The notes beneath the pieces are model-generated. The model ran no database searches, was not told where the DNA came from, and saw only the letters and a list, made by a program, of their open reading frames with translations. 64,000 nt of DNA, taken from NCBI RefSeq assembly GCF_900119365.1, contig NZ_FPJO01000002.1, forward strand, positions 248,001 to 312,000. Direction: 5' to 3'. Positions 23,160 to 32,884 of the stretch are shown in pieces (positions within the stretch are counted from its first letter, which is position 1; each line of letters opens with the position of its first letter). The position numbers were made by a program, and so were the translations under genes. The stretch is from Streptomyces atratus. GTDB taxonomy: Bacteria > Actinomycetota > Actinomycetes > Streptomycetales > Streptomycetaceae.

Positions 23160-25217
23160 TCAGCCGTTGCCGGTGAGGCTGATGGTGGCGGTCCGCTCGG
23201 CAGGGGTCTTCCCGAGCAGCGCGGTCTGCATGGCCTGTGCCACGTCGTCCGCGCTGAGCTGGTGCTTCTTGCCGTCACCCTTGGTGATCAGGATGCCGTC
23301 GAAGACACCGTCGCAGAGGGTCTCGATGGCCTTCTTGTCGTAGTGCTCGACCAGCCGGCCGTTGACCGGCACCATCGAGAGGATCTGCGGCAGCGACCTG
23401 GCGGGGCCGAACTGGATCTGCTTGGTACCCGCTTTGATGGTGACCAGGCCGGACATCGCGGGCTTCGCGAACTCCTTCATCGCCCGGTCCAGTTCGGCCT
23501 GGCCGATGGTGGGTTCGCGGGTGGTGACGGGCAGCTGGACGATCTTCGTCCGGCCGGTCTGCACCTGGGCGCGGTACGCGTCGCGCACCGAGGACATCGA
23601 CTGGTTGACGTCCAGCGCCTTGCCCGACTTGCCGGGTACGGCGACGGCCTTGCCCGGCTCGAACTTGATCGTGCCGTCGTTGGCCGAGCCGGAGACACCG
23701 GCCAGGTCCGTCAGCGCGACACCGAGCTTCTCCTCGTCGACCGGGATCACCGGGTCGACGGCGCGCTTGCTGCCGAACAGGGAGCCGATGACGGAGACCG
23801 GGTTGTAGTCGCTGCCCGCTGCCGAGCGCACGGTCTCCTGGCTGTCCAGGGCGAGCCCCGCCTTGTCCGGCGCGAGCTCGGTCTTCTTGCCGTCCACGGA
23901 CAGCTGGAGGGGGGTCACGGCGCGCTTGCCGAGGGCGGCGTCCAGCTTCGTGACGCCCTCCTCCTTCGTGCCGCCGCCGATGTCGACGCCGAGGACGGTG
24001 GTGCCCTTGGGGACGTCGGAGTGGTTCATCAGCAGCCCGGCGCCGTACGCGACACCGAGCAGCCCGACGACACCGACGCCGAGGAGGACCAGCTTGGAGC
24101 GGCCCTGCTTCTTCGCGGGGGCGGGAGCGGACGCGGAGGCCGGTTCGGGGCGCGGGGCCGACGCGGCGGCGGGGCCGCCGGGTCCCGCGGGTCCGGTGCC
24201 CATCGGATCGCCCGGGACACGGGACGCCGGGTCGGGGCGCCCGCCCGGGGGCGTGCCCGGGAACAGGGACGCCGGCCGGTTCTCCGACGGGATGACGGGG
24301 ATGCCGCTGGTGAGCGTGTCACCGGAGACGTTGCCGCCGGGGCCGGAGGGTGCCGGGCCCGCGAACTGCGGCGTCAGCTCCGCCGTGTCGTCGGACATCC
24401 GCGGCGGACCACCGGGGGCACCGGGACCCTGCGGGCCCGCGGGACCGCCCGAGCCCAGCGGGCCGGAGCCCGTGCCGCCCGGTCCGCCGAGGTTCGGCGT
24501 CAGGGACGAAGTGCCGGTGGCCGGGCCCGTGGTGGGTCCGGAGGGGCCGGGCGTACGCACTCCGAGGTTCGGCGTGGGACGCGGGCCACCGGACGCGGGG
24601 CCGCCGAAGTCGTCGGGGCGGGGTGCGCCCTGGTCGCCCGTGTGCTGCGGACCGTCCGAGAAGTACGGCAGATCGGGGCGGGGCGGGTTCGGTGCGGTGG
24701 GCGCGGCACCCCTGATGCCCTCGGCGCCGCCCACTGTACCGCCACCGGCGACCGAGGTGCTCGTGGGGGGTTTGCGCGGGGCGAACCAGTCGCTGCCGCT
24801 CTTCTCCCTGGCCGGCTTCTCGGCGGCCGGGTCCGCGGACTCGGTCCGGGCCTCGGCGGCCGGCGCGCTGTCCGGCCCGGCCGGCGCACCGTCCGTCGCG
24901 GGCGAACCGGGGCGCGGGATGCTGCCCGTGCGCTCGGCGTCGGCTCCGTCGGTGTCACCCACGGGCGTACGCATGACGACGGGCGGGATGGGACGCGAGC
25001 CCGGAATGTTGATCCGGATGCGCGTGGTCAGCGTCGTCTCGGTCCTCGGCTCCTCGGACTGGGACGGGTCCGCAGGCTCCGGGGCCCCCTCCGGGGCATC
25101 CTGCGAAGGGTGCAGCGACGGATACTGGCGGGATCCGTACGGCGGCGTCCCCGAGGGGTACGCGGCTCCTCCGCGCCCCTGGGGCCCGGAGGACGAACTG
25201 TCAGTTTCACGACTCAA
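23160..25217 (-). CDS. VanW/YoaR-like peptidoglycan-binding membrane protein
   Basis: A 685-residue protein. Residues 1-370 are a cytoplasmic, disordered Pro/Gly/Ser-rich tail. One membrane helix follows (about 373-393, KLVLLGVGVVGLLGVAYGAG), then an extracellular part with repeated beta-rich domains. GTTVLGVDIGGGTKEEGVTKL and TELAPDKAGLALDSQETV are typical of the putative peptidoglycan-binding domain found in YoaR/VanW-like proteins. No VanW catalytic-looking domain is evident. The start is TTG 25217 with GGGAGAAC 8 bases upstream; the nearby GTG is out of frame. It sits next to a structured inverted-repeat element in its promoter region. Confidence 0.8.
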   Translation of the reverse strand: MSRETDSSSSGPQGRGGAAYPSGTPPYGSRQYPSLHPSQDAPEGAPEPADPSQSEEPRTETTLTTRIRINIPGSRPIPPVVMRTPVGDTDGADAERTGSIPRPGSPATDGAPAGPDSAPAAEARTESADPAAEKPAREKSGSDWFAPRKPPTSTSVAGGGTVGGAEGIRGAAPTAPNPPRPDLPYFSDGPQHTGDQGAPRPDDFGGPASGGPRPTPNLGVRTPGPSGPTTGPATGTSSLTPNLGGPGGTGSGPLGSGGPAGPQGPGAPGGPPRMSDDTAELTPQFAGPAPSGPGGNVSGDTLTSGIPVIPSENRPASLFPGTPPGGRPDPASRVPGDPMGTGPAGPGGPAAASAPRPEPASASAPAPAKKQGRSKLVLLGVGVVGLLGVAYGAGLLMNHSDVPKGTTVLGVDIGGGTKEEGVTKLDAALGKRAVTPLQLSVDGKKTELAPDKAGLALDSQETVRSAAGSDYNPVSVIGSLFGSKRAVDPVIPVDEEKLGVALTDLAGVSGSANDGTIKFEPGKAVAVPGKSGKALDVNQSMSSVRDAYRAQVQTGRTKIVQLPVTTREPTIGQAELDRAMKEFAKPAMSGLVTIKAGTKQIQFGPARSLPQILSMVPVNGRLVEHYDKKAIETLCDGVFDGILITKGDGKKHQLSADDVAQAMQTALLGKTPAERTATISLTGNG

Positions 25218-25277
25218 AGCAGGTTCTCCCGATTGGCTCCGCCGCCCGTACTTCCCCCATGCCGCAGGCCTGGGGAC

Positions 25278-25449
25278 GGCTAGGAGGGTGCTGGAGATCT
25301 TGGCCGGATCAGGGAGCGGCGCCTGGCGCGTGCAGCTGCAAGGCGCCGGAGCGTCCTCATAGCGGAGCTATTAGGGCGTTTCGGTAACGCCGCAGATGTG
25401 CGTGCCAGGCGTCGCGAGCCCGGCCAAGATCTTCAGCACCCGACTAGGC
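25278..25449. mobile_element. 172-bp MITE-like element with 30-bp imperfect terminal inverted repeats
   Basis: The arms 25278-25307 and 25420-25449 match as inverted repeats at about 26 of 30 bases (core GGGTGCTGRAGATCTTGGCC). Inside are a second inverted pair (CGCCTGGCGCG near 25319 with its partner near 25401-25415), a hairpin CCTCATAGC-GGA-GCTATTAGG (25355-25375) and a hairpin GGCGTT-TCGGT-AACGCC (25375-25391). It encodes no protein. The nested folding suggests a non-autonomous mobile element or a structured RNA. I recall similar sequences recurring in Streptomyces genomes but cannot confirm it. Confidence 0.6.
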
Positions 25450-25556
25450 GCGCGAACCACCATACTGGCCGCTGCCGACGGACACCCCGCGACCGGGGGA
25501 AACGGCGGTGCGGCCACCGAACGGACAAGGGGCATTACAGGGTCGGACGTGGCACA

Positions 25557-25994
25557 TTACTTGCCAGGTCGCCCGCCGTCGGCGCCCTGTTGGGGCGACC
25601 GCAACATGGTGGCACAGATCACAGCGACGACCATCCCGCCCAGCATAAAAAGAGTGAGACCCAGTTCGTCGCCGAAGACATAGTCGCCTTCCGGGCGTCC
25701 GCCGAGCAGAACAACGACCGAAATCAGCCATCCCGCAGCGGGCGCCAGGGCGCCGAGCTGGGTGCCGAAGACCAGGCGTCCGCCGTAGAAGAGCCCGGCG
25801 GCGGCCACCAGTGCGAGCAGCAACCCGGCGGGGAACCAGGCGGCTTGGACGAGCGCCCCGGCGATCCCGACGAGCGCGCCCAGCACGGCGAGGCCCGCAT
25901 GGGCGGCGATCCGCCCGGGGTCGAGGGGCGCGGCGAGGCCGGTGGCCGCGGCGTCCCTGGAGGGGCGCGGTGCGCCCTGCTTGCCGCCGCTCAC
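25557..25994 (-). CDS. Small integral membrane protein downstream of mshB (DUF6113-like)
   Basis: A 145-residue membrane protein with four hydrophobic helices (about 31-50, 54-70, 82-97 and 108-127) between a polar N-terminus and a short polar tail ([14 protein letters not shown]). The GTG start overlaps the mshB stop (GTGA), so it is translated with mshB. Streptomyces genomes keep this small protein beside mshB; I believe it is labelled DUF6113. No motif points to a function. Confidence 0.7.
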   Translation of the reverse strand: MSGGKQGAPRPSRDAAATGLAAPLDPGRIAAHAGLAVLGALVGIAGALVQAAWFPAGLLLALVAAAGLFYGGRLVFGTQLGALAPAAGWLISVVVLLGGRPEGDYVFGDELGLTLFMLGGMVVAVICATMLRSPQQGADGGRPGK

Positions 25995-26890
25995 CGCTCC
26001 GCCCCCGCCACACCCGCGAACAGGTCGTCCTCCCGGACGCCTTGAGGGGCTCCGGAGTCGCCGCGCACCAACTCGTAGTACTCGGTGGTGAAGACGGGCT
26101 GGCCCAGGTCGTTGGAGAGGGCGAAGAAAGGGCCGTCCACGGCGATCTGGGTGACGTGGGCCCGCATCGCCGCGCTCTTGGCGGCGGCATGGGCCGCGCC
26201 GTCGATCTGCGCGGTGACCCTGGAGTCGTCGACCACACCCGGTACGTCGTCGATGGCGGCGATGCCCGGGAAGGCGTCCGGCGCGGTGGCCCGGAGGCGG
26301 GCGAAGCCCTCCTCGGCGACCGTGCGGGGCACCCGGTTCCAGTAGATCTTGGCGATGCGGTGCGGGGCGCCGGACCCGGCACGGTACGCGGGGTCGGCGG
26401 CGAGGTCGGCGGCGCGCATCGCGACGCGGTGCGTCTGGACGTGGTCGGGGTGTCCGTAACCGCCGTCGGGGTCGTAGGTGACCAGGACCTGCGGGCGCAC
26501 CGAGCGGATGACCTCCACCAGGTGCCCGGCGGCGTCGTCCACGTCGGCTGCCCAGAAGGCGCCGGGGCGGTGGTTCTGCTCGGCGCCCATCATCCCGGAG
26601 TCGCGGAAGCGGCCGGGACCGCCCAGGAGCCGGTGGTCGGTGACCCCCAGCTCCTTCATCGCCGCGTCGAGTTCGCCCCGGCGGTACGGGCCCAGGGTGT
26701 CGTCCCGGTCGGCCGCGAGATGGGCGAGGGAGGGCGGGATGACCTCGCCCTCCTCACCGAGTGTGCAGGTCACCAGGGTGACCTGGGCACCCTCGGCCGC
26801 GTACTTGGCCATGGTGGCGCCGTTATTGATCGACTCGTCGTCGGGGTGCGCGTGCACCAGGAGGAGGCGCCGGGCGGGATGGTCCGTCAT
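25991..26890 (-). CDS. mshB: GlcNAc-Ins deacetylase of mycothiol synthesis
   Basis: A 299-residue zinc deacetylase that removes acetate from N-acetylglucosaminyl-inositol, the second committed step to mycothiol, the actinobacterial thiol buffer. Metal-binding residues are in VHAHPDDES (H15, D18) and [11 protein letters not shown]. The middle block [15 protein letters not shown] and the end [12 protein letters not shown] fit MshB rather than Mca. ATG 26890 is chosen by similarity, as the frame to 26917 adds nothing recognisable. It is coupled to the small membrane protein downstream. Confidence 0.92.
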   Translation of the reverse strand: MTDHPARRLLLVHAHPDDESINNGATMAKYAAEGAQVTLVTCTLGEEGEVIPPSLAHLAADRDDTLGPYRRGELDAAMKELGVTDHRLLGGPGRFRDSGMMGAEQNHRPGAFWAADVDDAAGHLVEVIRSVRPQVLVTYDPDGGYGHPDHVQTHRVAMRAADLAADPAYRAGSGAPHRIAKIYWNRVPRTVAEEGFARLRATAPDAFPGIAAIDDVPGVVDDSRVTAQIDGAAHAAAKSAAMRAHVTQIAVDGPFFALSNDLGQPVFTTEYYELVRGDSGAPQGVREDDLFAGVAGAER

Positions 26891-26956
26891 GGGGACCACC
26901 CTACGAGCCGGGCGCACCGATCACCGCCCGCGCTCCTTTCGCCGACGAGCCGGGCC

Positions 26957-27151
26957 TCAGAACTTGAGGCTTCCGACCATGTCCGCCACATTCGTGGTCA
27001 GGTTCGAGATGCTCGGCGCGATCGACGAGTCGGCAAGATAGAAACCAAGCAGTGCGCAGACCACCGCATGTCCGCCCTTCAGTCCGGATTTCCGGATCAG
27101 CAGGAAGACGACGATCGCCAGCAGCACCACCGCCGAAATCTTGAGTGCCAC
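26957..27151 (-). CDS. 64-residue membrane protein
   Basis: A short hydrophobic protein. The first helix is MALKISAVVLLAIVVFLLIR (about 1-20), then a KSGLKGG turn, then a second helix (HAVVCALLGFYLADSS, about 28-43) and an amphipathic end (NLTTNVADMVGSLKF). GTG 27151 has GGAGG 9 bases upstream, a convincing start. I do not recognise a function. It lies just upstream of mshB on the same strand but with a 66-base gap. Two-helix proteins like this occur widely in Streptomyces. Confidence 0.7.
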   Translation of the reverse strand: MALKISAVVLLAIVVFLLIRKSGLKGGHAVVCALLGFYLADSSIAPSISNLTTNVADMVGSLKF

Positions 27152-27317
27152 GGCGGTTCACCTCCATCGGTACGGTCGGGACGGGCAGCACACATGGAGC
27201 CAGCAGGTTTCATACCCACCGAGCGCTACGGATCATAACTATCCGTCGTAACGCATTGATCGGGGCACAGCAGCACGAGGGGCGCACGACCGGGCGGTCG
27301 GGGACTAGGTTCGGCAC

Positions 27318-29450
27318 ATGACTTCGCAGCAGATTTCCTTTCCCCGTCAGCACGCCAGGACCATGCGGTTCACTCTCGGCGCCCCTCGGTCGTTCACCGT
27401 TTCCCCCGACGGGGAGCGGGTGATCTTCCTGCGGTCGGGCTCCGGTACGGACCGTTCGGGCCGGCTGTGGGTGCTCGACCTGCCGAAGGACGGATCGCCT
27501 CAGGAGCGGGTGGTGGCGGATCCCGAGGCCCTGCTGGGGGGTTCGGCGGAGCGGCTGTCGGCGCAGGAGCGGGCCCGCCGCGAGCGCAGCCGCGAGGGCT
27601 CCTCGGGGATCGTTGACTACGCGGTCGACGCGGCGGCCGAGTTGGCCGCCTTCGCGCTCTCCGGGAAGGTGTACGTCGCCGAACTGCGGGCGGGTACGGC
27701 ACGTGCGCTGCCGGTTCCGGGCCCGGTGATCGACCCGCGGCCTTCACCGGACGGACGACACATCGCATATGTGTCCAAGGGTGCGTTGCGCGTCGTGGGC
27801 GCGGAGGGCGACGGGGACCGGGCGCTCGCCGAGCCGGAGGCGGAGGACGTCTCGTACGGTCTCGCGGAGTTCATCGCGGCCGAGGAGATGCAGCGTTCGC
27901 GGGGCTTCTGGTGGTCGCCGGAGTCGGACCGGCTGCTGGTCGCCCGGGTCGACAACAGCCCTGTGCGGCGTTGGTGGATCGCGGATCCCGCGCATCCGGA
28001 CCGCAGGCCCGCCGAGGTCGCGTACCCGGCGGCGGGGACGCCCAACGCCGAGGTGCGGCTCTTCGTGCTCGGCCTGGACGGCACCCGTACCGAAGTGGTC
28101 TGGGACCGGGCACGCCACCCGTATCTGGCGCAGGTGCACTGGTCGTCGGACGGGGCGCCGCTGCTGCTGGTGCAGTCCCGCGACCAGCGGAGCCACCTCT
28201 TCCTCGCGGTGGACACGGAGACCGGTTCGACGCGGACGGTGCATGCCGACGAGGACCCGGTATGGCTGGAAATCTTCCCCGGGGTGCCCGCCTGGACCCC
28301 GGACGGACGGCTGGTGCGGATCGCGGACGAGGGCGGGGCGCGGGTGCTCGCGGTCGGCGACCGGCTGCTGACCGGGGCGCAGTTGCAGCTCCGGGCGGTG
28401 CTGGACATCGGTGAGTCGGACATCCTGGTGGCGGCCATGGCCGGCGAGGAGGCGGCGGAACCGGAGATCGGCGAGACCCATGTCTACCGGGTCAACGAGC
28501 TGGGCGTGGAGCGGGTCTCCGAAGGGGCCGGGGTGCACTCGGCGGTCCGCGCGGGCGCGGTGACGGTGCTGGTCAGCCACTCCCCGGAGCGGCCGGGGGC
28601 CCGTGCCGAGGTGTTCCGGGACGGCAAGCCGGTCGCCACCGTGGCGAGCCGTGCCGAGGAGCCGGTGCTCTCCGCGCGGGTGCACTTCACGGAGGGGGGC
28701 GCACGGCGAATTCCGTGCGCCGTGCTGCTCCCCGAGGGGTACAAGGAGTCGGACGGCCCGCTTCCGGTACTGATGGATCCGTACGGCGGACCGCACGGCC
28801 GCCGGGTGGTCGCCGCGCACAATCCGCATCTGACGTCGCAGTGGTTCGCGAACCAGGGCTTCGCGGTCGTGGTCGCGGACGGCCGGGGCACACCGGGCCG
28901 TTCGCCGGGCTGGGAGAAGGCGGTCAAGAACAACATGGTGCTCACCGTGGACGACCAGGTCGAGGCGTTGCACGCCCTCGCGGACCGGTTCCCGCTGGAC
29001 CTCGGCAAGGTCGCGATCCGCGGCTGGTCGTTCGGCGGGTACCTGGCGGCCCTGGCCGTGACCCGGCGGCCCGATGTCTTCCACGCGGCGGTGGTCGGCG
29101 CCCCGGTGACCGACCAGCGGCTCTATGACACCCACTACACCGAGCGTTACCTCGGCGACCCGGCCGAGCAGCCCGAGGTGTACGCACACAACTCGGTGAT
29201 CACGGACGAGGGCCTCTCGGAGGCCGCCGACCAGGTGCGGCCGATGATGATCGTCCACGGCCTCGCGGACGACAACGTGGTGGTCGCGCACTCGCTCCGG
29301 CTGTCGTCGGCGCTGCTCTCGGCCGGGCGCCCGCACGAGGTGCTGCCGCTCAGCGGGGTGACGCACATGACGCCGCAGGAGCAGGTGGCGGAGAACCTTC
29401 TGCTGCTCCAGGTCGACTTCCTGAAGCGGTCGTTGGGGCTCGACGGCTGA
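27318..29450 (+). CDS. S9-family prolyl oligopeptidase/dipeptidyl peptidase
   Basis: A 710-residue cytoplasmic serine peptidase of the DPP-IV/S9 family. The N-terminal part (about 20-450) is a beta-propeller with WVSPDGERV/PSPDGRHIAY-like blades. The C-terminal alpha/beta-hydrolase has nucleophile S571 in GWSFGGYLA, Asp in HGLADDNVV and His in SGVTHMTPQE. An EE pair for N-terminus recognition is seen in LAEFIAAEEMQRS. The family releases N-terminal dipeptides. No signal peptide is present. ATG 27318 is supported by similarity. It may digest peptides brought in by the nearby importers. Confidence 0.9.
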   Translation: MTSQQISFPRQHARTMRFTLGAPRSFTVSPDGERVIFLRSGSGTDRSGRLWVLDLPKDGSPQERVVADPEALLGGSAERLSAQERARRERSREGSSGIVDYAVDAAAELAAFALSGKVYVAELRAGTARALPVPGPVIDPRPSPDGRHIAYVSKGALRVVGAEGDGDRALAEPEAEDVSYGLAEFIAAEEMQRSRGFWWSPESDRLLVARVDNSPVRRWWIADPAHPDRRPAEVAYPAAGTPNAEVRLFVLGLDGTRTEVVWDRARHPYLAQVHWSSDGAPLLLVQSRDQRSHLFLAVDTETGSTRTVHADEDPVWLEIFPGVPAWTPDGRLVRIADEGGARVLAVGDRLLTGAQLQLRAVLDIGESDILVAAMAGEEAAEPEIGETHVYRVNELGVERVSEGAGVHSAVRAGAVTVLVSHSPERPGARAEVFRDGKPVATVASRAEEPVLSARVHFTEGGARRIPCAVLLPEGYKESDGPLPVLMDPYGGPHGRRVVAAHNPHLTSQWFANQGFAVVVADGRGTPGRSPGWEKAVKNNMVLTVDDQVEALHALADRFPLDLGKVAIRGWSFGGYLAALAVTRRPDVFHAAVVGAPVTDQRLYDTHYTERYLGDPAEQPEVYAHNSVITDEGLSEAADQVRPMMIVHGLADDNVVVAHSLRLSSALLSAGRPHEVLPLSGVTHMTPQEQVAENLLLLQVDFLKRSLGLDG

Positions 29451-29467
29451 TCAGGCCGGCCTCCCCG

Positions 29468-30493
29468 TCACCAGCCGGGCGGCGGCTGGGACGGGGGCGG
29501 CGGCCCGAAGGCGCCGGGCTGCGGATGACCGTAGCCCTGCCCGTACCCCTGCCCGTACCCCTGCCCGTAGCCCTGGTCGGGCAGGGCGGGGGGCTCCTGG
29601 GGGCCCGGCCGGGCCAGCACCAGCAGCACCACGGCTCCGGCGATCACCTCGAAGAACCCGGTCAGCACGATGAGTTGGTCCTCGACGTGCAGATCACCGA
29701 AGTGGTCCAGCAGCTCGTAGTGCACCGCGCGGACCACCCCCAGCACTCCGCCGACCAGCAGCAGAGCGGCGGCGATCAGGCCGAACGGCCGCGCGTGCAC
29801 GGCACGCGGGAGCCCGCTCACCCCCGCGAACAGGCAGAGCAGCATCAAAACCGCCGAGAACCAGCCGGGCGGCGGGTCGATCAGCCCCTGCATGACCCGG
29901 TCCCCGCCCACGAGCCAGTCGGGGTAGATGTCGGGGATCCGCACCGCCTGGCGGATCTCCCAGGCGATCACGACCGCCCCCGCCGCGCCGAGGAACAGGA
30001 AGGCGATCACGCCCGCGCCCTGCCCCGGCCGGGCCGGGAGGCGTTCGGAGAAGTCACGTGCCGGCCTGCGGCCGGCCCCCGCGGTGATGACCAGCGCGAT
30101 GCCCGCCGCAAGCGCCACGAAGGCGCAGAGCAGGGCGCGGGTGCGCAGGTCGTCGGTGAACCGGGCGTTCATCCGGGACTCGCCGATGTTCCAGAGCCCG
30201 GGCAGCCGCAGGACGATCGTGACCACTCCGGTCGCGACCAGCACCGCGGCGGCCGCCGACGAGCGCAGCGCCGCGACGAAGGCGAGGAGATACACCACGA
30301 GCAGCACCACGTCGTACGCCGAGGTGGCGGGCAGCATCGGGAGCCGCGCGTCGTAGTAGCCGGCCCAGTAGCGCCAGAGCGCCCCGATGTCGTCGGCCGC
30401 TCTGATGTCCCGTACGAGCCAGCCCGCGACGATCAGCGCGAGCACGGCGCAGAGAACGGCACCGGTGACCCTTGCCCCCCGAGTGAGTATCAC
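29468..30493 (-). CDS. Multi-pass membrane protein with GYGQ-repeat tail
   Basis: A 341-residue protein with seven or eight predicted membrane helices and a cytoplasmic or extracellular tail of Pro, Gln, Tyr and Gly. The tail contains four GYGQ-type units and ends QPPPGW. I do not recognise a family function. GTG 30493 is preferred (GGAG about 10 bases upstream) over the long frame to 30610. It converges on the peptidase gene with only 17 bases between. The peptide importer operon lies upstream. Confidence 0.7.
   Translation of the reverse strand: MILTRGARVTGAVLCAVLALIVAGWLVRDIRAADDIGALWRYWAGYYDARLPMLPATSAYDVVLLVVYLLAFVAALRSSAAAAVLVATGVVTIVLRLPGLWNIGESRMNARFTDDLRTRALLCAFVALAAGIALVITAGAGRRPARDFSERLPARPGQGAGVIAFLFLGAAGAVVIAWEIRQAVRIPDIYPDWLVGGDRVMQGLIDPPPGWFSAVLMLLCLFAGVSGLPRAVHARPFGLIAAALLLVGGVLGVVRAVHYELLDHFGDLHVEDQLIVLTGFFEVIAGAVVLLVLARPGPQEPPALPDQGYGQGYGQGYGQGYGHPQPGAFGPPPPSQPPPGW
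29528..29577 (-). repeat. 12-bp coding repeats (GYGQ units)
   Basis: Four near-identical 12-base units in the tail of the membrane protein gene, reading GGN TAC GGG CAG on the minus strand. Confidence 0.85.
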
Positions 30494-30561
30494 CCGAGCG
30501 ATACTCCACCGTGCCTGTCCGCCGGACAAGGGGTTCACCGGCGTGGTGCTCGAACGGGCAA

Positions 30562-30594
30562 CCGGCCGGGAGGACTTGGCGGCCTCCCGGCCGG
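30562..30594 (-). terminator. Terminator of the left peptide importer operon
   Basis: A perfect 12-bp stem (30562-30573 and 30583-30594) with a 9-base loop about 80 bases after the last operon gene. Confidence 0.75.
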
Positions 30595-30674
30595 GACACG
30601 GCACCCGCACGGCCGTACCCGGACATGCTGGCCGGTCCGTATATCGGACGTGAGACGGCCGGGTTGCCCACGCG

Positions 30675-31904
30675 TTAACGTGCCCGGGTGCTCCCGGACG
30701 GGGCGGGCCCGTTCTCCCCGTCCACGCCCTGCGACGGACCGTCCTCCTCCGCCGTCGTCTCCCCCGGCGCCTCCAGCAGCCCCTCCGGCGGCACCACCTG
30801 CTTCTCCTCCGCGAAGTGGCAGGCCGAGTCGTGCCCGGCCGGTGTGTCCGCCAGCCGGAAGACGGCCGGGACCGCCAGCAGCGGCACCTCCAGCTCGCAC
30901 CGCTCCTGCGCCTTCCAGCACCGGGTGCGGAAGCGGCAGCCGGAGGGCGGGTTGGCGGGCGAGGGGACGTCGCCGTGCAGGATGATCCGCTCCCGGTGCT
31001 CCCGGGCCGCCGGGTCCGGCACCGGGACGGCGGAGAGCAGCGCCTGGGTGTACGGGTGCGTGGGGTGGTCGTAGATCTGCTCGTCGGAGCCGATCTCGAC
31101 GATCCGGCCCAGATACATCACTCCGACCCGGTCGGAGATGTGCCGGACGATCGAGAGGTCGTGCGCGATGAAGACGTAAGCGAGCCCGAACTCCGCCTGG
31201 AGCCGGTCCAGCAGGTTGACGACCTGCGCCTGTACAGAGACGTCGAGGGCGGAGACGGGTTCGTCGGCGACGATGATCTCGGGGTTCAGGGCCAGCCCGC
31301 GGGCGATGCCGATGCGCTGGCGCTGACCGCCTGAGAACTGGTGCGGATAGCGGTTGATGTACTCCGGGTTGAGCCCGACCACGTCCAGCAGGTCCTGGAC
31401 CTTGCGGCGCCGCTCCCCCTTCGGGGCCACCTCGGGGTGGATCTCGTACGGCTCCCCGATGATGTCGCCGACGGTCATGCGCGGGTTGAGCGAGGTGTAC
31501 GGGTCCTGGAAGACCATCTGGATGTTGCGGCGCACGGCCTTCAGGGCGCGCCCCGACAGTTTGGTGATGTCCTCGCCCTTGTACTTGATCGCGCCGGCCG
31601 TCGGCTGTTCCAGATGCACCAGCATCTTCGCCACGGTCGACTTGCCGCAGCCGGACTCCCCCACGATGCCGAGCGTCTCGCCCGCCGCCAGGTCGAAGGA
31701 GACCCCGTCGACCGCCTTGACCGCGCCGATCTGCTTCTTGATCAGGATGCCCTGGGTCAGCGGGTAGTGCTTGACCAGATCGCGGACCTCCAGGATCGGC
31801 TCGTCGCCCGCCGCGGCGGACCCGGCCCGTGACTTGGCGAGCAGCGCGCGGGCCTTCTCGCCCTCTTCGCGCGCTTCCTTGCGCCCCGAGTGGTCAGCGT
31901 GCAT
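30675..31904 (-). CDS. Oligopeptide ABC importer, OppF-type ATPase (left operon)
   Basis: A 409-residue ATPase powering peptide uptake. Walker [11 protein letters not shown] loop MVFQDPYTSLNPR, signature SGGQRQR, Walker [13 protein letters not shown] and H-switch FIAHDLSIV are all intact. The Opp/Dpp C-terminal block with CRFRTRC is present. ATG 31904 overlaps the preceding ATPase gene by 11 bases. It is the last gene of an A-B-C-D-F operon. It is very similar to the ATPase at 43359-44510, so the two operons are duplicates. The C-terminal 40 residues are a Glu/Pro-rich addition. Confidence 0.92.
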   Translation of the reverse strand: MHADHSGRKEAREEGEKARALLAKSRAGSAAAGDEPILEVRDLVKHYPLTQGILIKKQIGAVKAVDGVSFDLAAGETLGIVGESGCGKSTVAKMLVHLEQPTAGAIKYKGEDITKLSGRALKAVRRNIQMVFQDPYTSLNPRMTVGDIIGEPYEIHPEVAPKGERRRKVQDLLDVVGLNPEYINRYPHQFSGGQRQRIGIARGLALNPEIIVADEPVSALDVSVQAQVVNLLDRLQAEFGLAYVFIAHDLSIVRHISDRVGVMYLGRIVEIGSDEQIYDHPTHPYTQALLSAVPVPDPAAREHRERIILHGDVPSPANPPSGCRFRTRCWKAQERCELEVPLLAVPAVFRLADTPAGHDSACHFAEEKQVVPPEGLLEAPGETTAEEDGPSQGVDGENGPAPSGSTRAR

Positions 31905-32871
31905 CGAGCGTCTCCTTCCAGAAGTAGCAGGCGCTCTCGCGGTGCTCGGCCACCTCGAACAGCGGCGGCACCTCGCCCCGGCAGATCTCCTGGGCCATCG
32001 GGCAGCGCGGGTTGAAGGCGCAGCCGGGCGGGATGTGCAGCAGGTTGGGCGGCAGGCCCTTGATCGCGTACAGCTCCCGGCCCTTCTGGTCCAGGCGCGG
32101 GATCGACTGGAGCAAGCCCTTGGTGTACGGGTGGGCGGGCGCCCGGTAGATCTCGTGGACCGGGGCGGACTCGACGATCCGGCCCGCGTACATCACGGCG
32201 ATCTTGTCGGCCACGTCCGCGACCACGCCCAGGTCGTGGGTGATCAGGATCAGGCCCATGTTCAGCTCGCGCTGGAGCTCGGCGAGCAGATCCATCACCT
32301 GGGCCTGGACGGTCACGTCGAGGGCGGTGGTGGGTTCGTCCGCGATGATCAGCGAGGGCTCCAGCGCCATCGCCATGGCGATCATGATGCGCTGGCGCAT
32401 GCCGCCGGAGAACTGGTGCGGGTAGTTCCCGACGCGTTCCTTCGCCGCCGGGATGCGGACCCGGTCCATCAGCTCGACGGCCTTCGCCTTCGCGTCCTTG
32501 TGGGACATCCCGCGGTGCACGACGAACATCTCGCCGAGCTGTTCCCCCACGCTGAGCACGGGGTTGAGGGAGGAGAGCGCGTCCTGGAAGATCATGGCCA
32601 TCTCCTGGCCGCGGATCTTCCGGCGCTCGTCCTTCTTCATCTTCAGCAGGTCGCGGCCCTTGAAGAGGATCTCGCCGCCGCTGATCCTTCCCGGGGGCAT
32701 GTCGAGGATGCCCATGACGGCCTGGGCGGTGACGGACTTGCCGGAGCCGGACTCGCCGAGGACGGCCAGCGTCTCGCCCTCGGCCACCGAGTAGTTGACC
32801 CCGTTGACGGCCTTGGCGACACCGTCGCGGGTGTGGAACTCCACGTGCAGATCGCGCACTTCGAGCAACAT
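31894..32871 (-). CDS. Oligopeptide ABC importer, OppD-type ATPase (left operon)
   Basis: A 325-residue ATPase. Walker A is GESGSGKSV, the Q loop [13 protein letters not shown], the signature FSGGMRQR, and Walker [13 protein letters not shown]. The C-terminal oligopeptide block with [11 protein letters not shown] is present. It pairs with OppF to form the two-ATPase engine of a Dpp/Opp-type importer. ATG 32871 begins [12 protein letters not shown] as expected. It lies 13 bases after the oppC stop and overlaps the next gene. Confidence 0.93.
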   Translation of the reverse strand: MLLEVRDLHVEFHTRDGVAKAVNGVNYSVAEGETLAVLGESGSGKSVTAQAVMGILDMPPGRISGGEILFKGRDLLKMKKDERRKIRGQEMAMIFQDALSSLNPVLSVGEQLGEMFVVHRGMSHKDAKAKAVELMDRVRIPAAKERVGNYPHQFSGGMRQRIMIAMAMALEPSLIIADEPTTALDVTVQAQVMDLLAELQRELNMGLILITHDLGVVADVADKIAVMYAGRIVESAPVHEIYRAPAHPYTKGLLQSIPRLDQKGRELYAIKGLPPNLLHIPPGCAFNPRCPMAQEICRGEVPPLFEVAEHRESACYFWKETLDAR

Positions 32872-32884
32872 GGCAGCGGGCTCC

